NCBI GenBank assembly: GCA_030789695.1
Contig: CM061136.1
Location: 135,854,448 to 135,918,447, forward strand
Direction of reading: 5' to 3'
Length of the DNA stretch: 64,000 nucleotides
Origin: Scilla litardierei
Taxonomy: Eukaryota > Streptophyta > Magnoliopsida > Asparagales > Asparagaceae
This document shows, in pieces, positions 58,864 to 64,000 of this stretch (its first letter is position 1; the number at the start of each line of letters is the position of its first letter). The position numbers and the translations under genes were made by a program. The notes beneath the pieces are model-generated. The model saw only the letters and a program-made list of their open reading frames with translations. It searched no databases and was not told the DNA's origin.

Positions 58864-59047
58864 TTTTCTATACCTATGTTATATCTAATGTTGCAATATG
58901 GGGGGAGTTTTATTTTAAAAGTGCTCTTTAGTTTCGGGTCTCTATTTCAACGCTCATTTTCACTTCCCAAATTTTCAGAGAAAAGCGGTTCTCTATTCTA
59001 GGGTTTCACTATGTCTCTCTGAGAAATTCTTCTTCTTCCCCGTTGTT
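58864..59047 (+). other. C2 spacer with polypurine-like tract
   Basis: A related palindrome (ATGTTGCAATAT) is followed by GGGGGGAG at about 58900. The rest is a pyrimidine-rich leader to the extra ORF. Confidence 0.5.
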
Positions 59048-59701
59048 ATGGCCAGTGATCAAGATCAAAACTTAGTGCAAGTGCCTCGCCGTTACTCTCA
59101 GCCCTCTTCCTCAACGAAAGCGGCATCGTCTTCCTCCTTGCCTCCTCAATTGAAGCAGAAAAGGGTGGTATCTCGATCTGCTAGTGGTTCTTCTCATGAT
59201 TCTCCCTCTCCCCCTTCCTCTCCAGTGTCTTCCGCCCACATGCATCGTCCTGCCATTGCCAATTTGGAAGTTGTGCCTTTTGCCCCAATTTCTGTTCAGT
59301 GGGAGGTACCTACTTCTTTTGAGGATTCTTTTGTTCCAGTTACCATTAATGACTGGTTCTGGCATCTTTGAAAGATTGGAAAGAGGTTTAATTTGACATA
59401 TATGGATTTTTTTGGTGTGCGTCTTGGTCCCTATCGTTTGGACAAATTGGGCGGAAAGTTGAAAAGTGTCCAAGTGGTTAATGACGACTCTATTATTTTT
59501 GTCACTTCTTGGCGCCGTCGCTCTTCAGTCAAATTGACAGAGATCATGTTTTGGAAGATTCAAATTCTTCCATGTCTATATCTACTGAGGTTATGGGTGG
59601 TGACACTGGTGCTGAGGAATCTTCTGGTCCTCCAAACCCTCATATCTCTGGTGATGATCAAGATTAGGGTCATGGCAATAAAATTCCTGCTGACTTGGTA
59701 G
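59048..59701 (+). pseudogene. C2 extra ORF, one in-frame stop, truncated by C3
   Basis: It starts MASDQDQNLVQVPRRYSQ at 59048 with a long Ser/Pro-rich N-terminus. It meets TGA at 59369-59371 and continues in the same frame with RFNLTYMDFFGVRLGPYRLD to 59701. It lies where the intact third ORF lies in C1 and likewise begins with a low-complexity head, but no clear sequence similarity is visible. C3 starts 70 bp later. Function unknown. Confidence 0.55.
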
Positions 59702-59772
59702 ATGACTATCGCATGTAGGATACTAATGCTGATGATGACTCTAGCATCCCATCTGCTACCCCTGACCCTACT

Positions 59773-61044
59773 TGTTGGAATTTCATAATTCCATATTTCT
59801 ATTCCCATATGGTTTTGATATGACAAACACATTCAGTGCTACTTAACTCTATCTATGCAGATACAAATACATGCTGAGTTCCACACATTCAGATGTCTTC
59901 ATGCATATTCCAACAGATATATCATAGATCATGAAGCTGGAAAGGCAAAGACACCTTACATCCAAGACTTGGATATATAATCACTTGATAAGGATCCCCT
60001 GCAAAGATGCTTCTCAAATTCAGTTGCAGATGCAATCTTATCTACGGCTTTTATGTAATCAATATAAAATTTACTTTATTAGAGTTACAAATCCTTGTGA
60101 TACATATACTAGTCTCTTAGGTTCCATTACTCAGAATTCTACACTTCCCAAATTTGAAATTTCTTACCCAGAAAATTGGCAGCCAAATTGGTCGACCAAT
60201 TTTAAACCTTCGAATTTGACTATGGGATTTCTTGAGCGAACTCCCCTAACCATGTAGATTCTGGATCTGCCTTCCAACGGTCAAAATTCCCTCTCTAAAT
60301 TTTGGTCGACCAATTTTATGTTTTGGTCGACCAAACGCAAAACTAGTCGTTTGAAGCCCAACTTTTCAGGGACGGTGTATGACTATTTCCCAACATCATT
60401 TACACTCTCCAACCATCCCTAAACACTATATATAGAGGGGTATACCCTCTCTTTCACTTCACACACTTTCCTCTTTTTTAATTCTATCTCTGTTGAAGTC
60501 AAGCCTCTGATTTTCTTAAGCATTCAGCCATTAGTTGTTCTTTTCTTATTTGTAAGAAGAAACCATTAGATTTCTCTCTTCTTTAAGAACGGAAGAACTT
60601 CAATTTTGTTTCACCATTATATATCTTGAAACATTGAAGTTTCTCCTTTCAACACCAATCCTTTGAATTCATTATTGATATTCATACCAAGGCTATAGGT
60701 GTTTTTATATTTCATTATTTCTTCAACAGGTTTGAATCTCTAGTTATTGAGATTGTACAAAGTTTGGGACACGTGGAGTGACGCCATTTTTGTAAGTTTG
60801 TGCTTACGGGGCAAGTGATTATAGTGGATTGAAAATCTCTACTAGGAGTAGAGGACTGAACTAGGATCAAGAGGATCCAAACCAGGATACATCTCTATGT
60901 TTGCAATTGATTTATTTTCAGTACTTATCATTTCGTTTTTGTGCCATCTTTGCAAATATCAGTAACGTTTTATTTGCAACAGTTTTTATTATTTACACTA
61001 TTCACCCCCCTCTAGTGTATTAATCCATACAGGCTAAAATTACA
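59773..61044 (+). repeat. C3 5' LTR
   Basis: 1,272 bp from TGTTGGAATTTC to AAATTACA. Three long palindromes with a GGTCGACC core are at 60187-60200, 60302-60313 and 60322-60335. CTATATATAGAGG near 60426 is a strong TATA box. CACTATTCACCCCCCTCTAG near the end matches C1. Confidence 0.88.
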
Positions 61045-61046
61045 TT

Positions 61047-61058
61047 TGGTATCAGAGC
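61047..61058 (+). other. C3 primer-binding site
   Basis: TGGTATCAGAGC, a perfect initiator-Met tRNA match, 2 bp after the LTR end. Confidence 0.93.
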
Positions 61059-61067
61059 AAGGTTAAG

Positions 61068-62510
61068 ATGGCAGAATCAAACATGAACGATGTTCCACAC
61101 AACTACAACACAAATCAACATCTTGAAGGGCACTCTCAAGTTCGTTCTCCTCTATTTGATGGTTCTAACTACTCATATTGGAAAATACGAATGGAGATTC
61201 ATCTCCAAAGTATGCATTATGAGATATGGGACATCGTAGAGACATGATACACTAAGCCAACAACTACTGTTAATGAATGGACCGCTAACGACAAATCTGC
61301 AAAGACCAACAACTCAAAGGCCATGAATGCTTTATTCTGTGCCATGGATAAACATGAGTTTAATCGGGTATCTCAGGCCAAAAGTGCAAAGCAAATTTGG
61401 CACATACTCAAGGTAACTCATGAAGGAACCAATAAAGTAAAGGAAACTAAGATTTCCTCTTTGGTTCATAAATATGAGTTGTTCAAGATACAAGACAAAG
61501 AGACGATTGGAGAAATGAACACCAGTTTCACTAATATTATTAATTCTCTTAATGCTCTTGGAAAAGTTTATTCTTCTCTTGATCAGGTACGCAAGATTCT
61601 TAAAGTACTCTCTCCAGAATGGCGTCCAAAGATCACTGCTATTGAGGAAGCCAATAATCTTTCCACATTATCTATGGAAGATCTTATTGGTAACCTAATG
61701 GCCCATAAAGTTACATTACAAGATGAGAAAGAAGAATCAGATCAAAAGAAGAAAATACTCGCTTTCAACACTACATCAGAAAATGAAGACTCGGATGATG
61801 ATATGGCATTCTTTGTCAAGAATTTCAGAAAATTCTTTCAAAAAGGTAAGTATAATAATTTCAAATCTAAGAATACTGATTCTTCTCTCTGCTTTAATTG
61901 TAATAGGCCTGGACATATGAAGAAAGATTGTCCGCTTCTCAAGGCTAAGTTCAAAACTTTCAACAACAATGATCAATCCATAAGAGAAAGGAAGTTTGAC
62001 AAAATGAAGAAAGTATTTGCAGCAACTTGGGATGATTCTTGAGATGATGAAGATGATGATCATAATGAAAGTGCTAACATGTGCTTTATGGCACAAGATG
62101 ATGAAGATGAGGTAAGTTCTTTTAATAACGAAGAATTACTAGATGCATTAAAAGATCTCTATTCTCGTTTCAAAAAATTAAATGGACAACATAAATCTTT
62201 GAAACATAATAATGATAATCTTCTTCTAAAATATCAAGAATTATCATCTTCTAAAAGCACTACACCAAATTCTATGCATATTGAGAATACATCTTCTCAA
62301 GATTTTGATCTTAGTAAAGTGAATGATCATCTCAAAACTAAGAATCTAGAATTGCATACACAAATATCTGAAATGGATAAAAGTATCTCATCAGTAAAGA
62401 TGAAATACGATGAGATGTCATCCAATATTAATAAATTTAATAAAGGAAAGACAAATCTCGATGATTTGCTAAAAATTCAATATCCCGCAAATCATAGACA
62501 AGGACTGTGA
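61068..62510 (+). pseudogene. C3 gag and linker, three in-frame stops
   Basis: One frame from the ATG at 61068: FDGSNYSYWKIRMEI, a TGA at 61245-61247, then AMNALFCAMDKHEFNRVSQA, an intact zinc knuckle CFNCNRPGHMKKDC (about 61894-61935) and a TGA at 62040-62042. The acidic and coiled-coil linker follows (CFMAQDDEDEV, NEELLDALKDLYSRF, SSNINKFNKGKTNLDDLL) to a TGA at 62508-62510. The frame is otherwise well kept, so the stops look like recent point changes. Gag would form the particle and bind RNA. Confidence 0.88.
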
Positions 62511-62868
62511 TATTCTTAGAAGAATGCACCCAAGTCTTGTAACACATCTTCATTTAGTGGAAAAACAATTTTTGTTAAACCAGAGAAGAAGAATCGCACA
62601 TTCATTTATACGAAGAAAGTAAACGTTCCTACTTCTTCTTCACAACGAAATGTTACTAACATTTCAAAACCATCTTTTAGGAAACCTACTACGATTAGTA
62701 TAAGGGTTCCTAAGGATTCATGCTTAAAAGATAGAAATAGTTATATTTCTCATGATATGCATTCTATTATTTACTCTAGTGATTATATTAGAAAGCCAAA
62801 TTCCACTTGGGTTTGGCTTCCTAAAATCTAATCTTAAGTACCCTTAAATAAAGGGTACCAATGCTTAA
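62511..62868 (+). pseudogene. C3 gag-pol junction
   Basis: Basic linker still in the gag frame (KPEKKNRTFIYTKKVNVP, then SYIRKPNSTWVWLPK) after another stop near 62517-62519. It ends at TAA-TCT-TAA (62829-62837). C1 has TAA-TCC-TAA at the same place. Then TGTTTTATCTTTCAG (62869-62883) precedes the protease; it resembles a splice acceptor. Pol is one frame ahead of gag. Confidence 0.6.
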
Positions 62869-64000
62869 TGTTTTATCTTTCAGGCACCCAGAAAAGAAAG
62901 ATGTATTTTGGATAGTGGATATTCAAAACATATGACAGAAAATGTCAACTTGCTTTCAACAGTTAAATATAAAGATGGAGGCACAGTTACCTTTGGTGAC
63001 AACAACAAAGGCAAAATCATATGCACTGGAACTGTTGGTAATACAAATCAGCCTATCATTGAGAATGTTCTCCTGGTTGACGGTTTCAAACACAATTTTC
63101 TTTCCATTAGTCAATTATGTGATAAAAATTACAAAATAGTATTTGAACAAAATGATTGCATCATTTATGATTCTAATATGTCATCTATTTTATTCCATGG
63201 TAAGCGTAAGAATAATATTTGTATCTTATGCATGTCTGTTACCATTCATAATCATTGTTTAATGATTACATCAGATGATACATTTTTATGGCATAAACGT
63301 TTCGGACACACTAATTTCAAAAACCAAGCACATATTTCAAAACACAAGTTAGTTAATGGAATGCCAAATATTTCTTTCAAACATAAACATTTTTGTGATG
63401 CTTGTCAACAAGAAAAAATGCACAAATCTTCTTTTAAATCAAAGGACATTATCTCAACAAAGAGACCAATAAATTTCCCACACTTGGATCTGTTTGGTCC
63501 TTCAAGAGTAGCCACTTTGAATAGAAGTAGATATGCATTTGTCATTGTTGATGATTATTCAAGATACACTTGGGTGATATTCTTACAAAATAAGAATGAT
63601 GCTTTTGAAGAATTTTCAATATTTTGTAAAAAGATACAAAAAATCAAATCCTCTAACATTGTCACTATTCGTAGTGATCATGGGGGAGAATTTGAAAATG
63701 AAACTTTTATCAACTTTTGTAATGAAAATGGCATTACTCCTAATTTTTCTTTTCCTCGTGCTCCTCCTCAGAATGGAGTAGTAGAAAGGAAAAATAGAAC
63801 TTTACAAGAATGTGCGAGAACAATGCTTTGTGATAGTAAATTACCAAAATATTTTTGGGCAGAAGCTGTCGCAACTGCTTGTTACATTATGAATAAAGTT
63901 CTTATAAGGCCATTGCTTAATAAAACTTGTTTTGAATTATTCTTTAATCGCATTCCTTGTGTATCATATTTTAAAGTGTTTGGATGTAAATGTTTCATTC
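62869..64000 (+). CDS. C3 pol: protease and integrase, open at right edge
   Basis: An uninterrupted frame of 377 codons to the window end. The protease has KERCILDSGYSKHMTE with DSG at 62911-62919. The pre-integrase zinc region has LWHKRFGHTNF and FCDACQQEKMHKSSF. The integrase core has Asp in HLDLFGPS (63487), Asp in IRSDHGGEFEN (63676) and Glu in GVVERKNRTL (63784). The last two are separated by 35 residues, the D-D-35-E spacing of integrases. It continues PKYFWAEAVATACYIMNK and FGCKCFI. RT must lie to the right of the window. A start codon is not expected, since copia pol is made as part of a gag-pol polyprotein. Confidence 0.92.

Larger units (their letters stand above)
53005..59772 (+). 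mobile_element. Copia element C2, decayed, 3' end missing
   Basis: 5' LTR (53005-53901), primer site, gag, coiled-coil linker with a second zinc knuckle, protease, integrase, RT, RNase H and an extra ORF, in copia order. Multiple stops and frameshifts occur. It belongs to a different lineage from C1 and C3: the gag starts MNTRECASVIRPPLL and the repeated palindrome is TGTTGCAACA. It ends where the C3 LTR starts, inside the extra ORF region, so C3 probably inserted into it. Confidence 0.88.
59773..64000 (+). mobile_element. Copia element C3 (Sirevirus-like, same family as C1), 5' half
   Basis: 5' LTR, perfect primer site, gag, linker and pol up to the integrase C-terminal part, running off the right edge. 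Gag, linker and pol follow C1 closely in order and sequence. It is much less decayed: the protease-integrase frame is open and its catalytic residues are kept. Confidence 0.93.

Noticed and set aside
61040..61060. tRNA gene suggested by the TGGTATCAGAGC sequence
   Set aside because: It is only the 12-nt primer-binding complement of initiator-Met tRNA after an LTR, with no tRNA body.

Overview
The window looks like plant nuclear DNA, from a gene-poor, transposon-dense region, probably of an angiosperm. The evidence is a FAR1/FHY3-type gene, plant-type Ty1/copia elements with initiator-Met tRNA primer sites, Ty3/gypsy elements of the Athila-like and chromovirus types, Helitrons, and captured fragments of plant genes. 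No bacterial operons, rRNA, tRNA or CRISPR were seen. The species cannot be named from the sequence.

Layout. 1-2129 (minus) is the only cellular-type gene: a FAR1-related protein, open across the left window edge, with one likely 90-nt intron. Its upstream flank carries nested inverted repeats and a 3 x 52-bp tandem repeat. 3243-12243 is a patchwork of LTR fragments (Athila-like gypsy copy A; a gypsy-like LTR on minus; a copia-like LTR tail holding a 446-bp Helitron) and part of a TIR-bearing element.

12244-53004 is one old Sirevirus-like copia element (C1) cut apart by four later insertions. They are a 1,006-bp TIR element (15854-16859, duplication ATTTC), a chromovirus gypsy element (17176-32663), an Athila-like gypsy element (33970-42138, duplication ACTAA), and a Helitron (42186-49761, A/T target). 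Inside the chromovirus sits a 6.2-kb non-coding element with 128-bp LTRs (21925-28134, duplication AGATA). Across these insertions the C1 reading frame resumes at matching codons, so the nesting can be read base by base. 53005-59772 is a second decayed copia (C2). 59773-64000 is a third (C3), whose protease-integrase frame is still open at the right edge with a DD35E triad. C1 and C2 have no 3' LTR before the next element starts, so C2 probably sits in C1 and C3 in C2, with the remaining parts beyond the window.

The most unusual signal is in the 6.2-kb short-LTR element. Its interior carries a long series of small hairpins in which the 5-nt loop is conserved (mostly TTCAG) while the stem changes from one hairpin to the next. 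A second cross-family pattern is that each LTR-retroelement family carries its own repeated palindrome (GGTCGACC in C1 and C3, TGTTGCAACA in C2, CCGATCGG in the Athila-like gypsy). The large Helitron carries fragments resembling VPS41 and a GOLD-domain Sec14/patellin-type gene.
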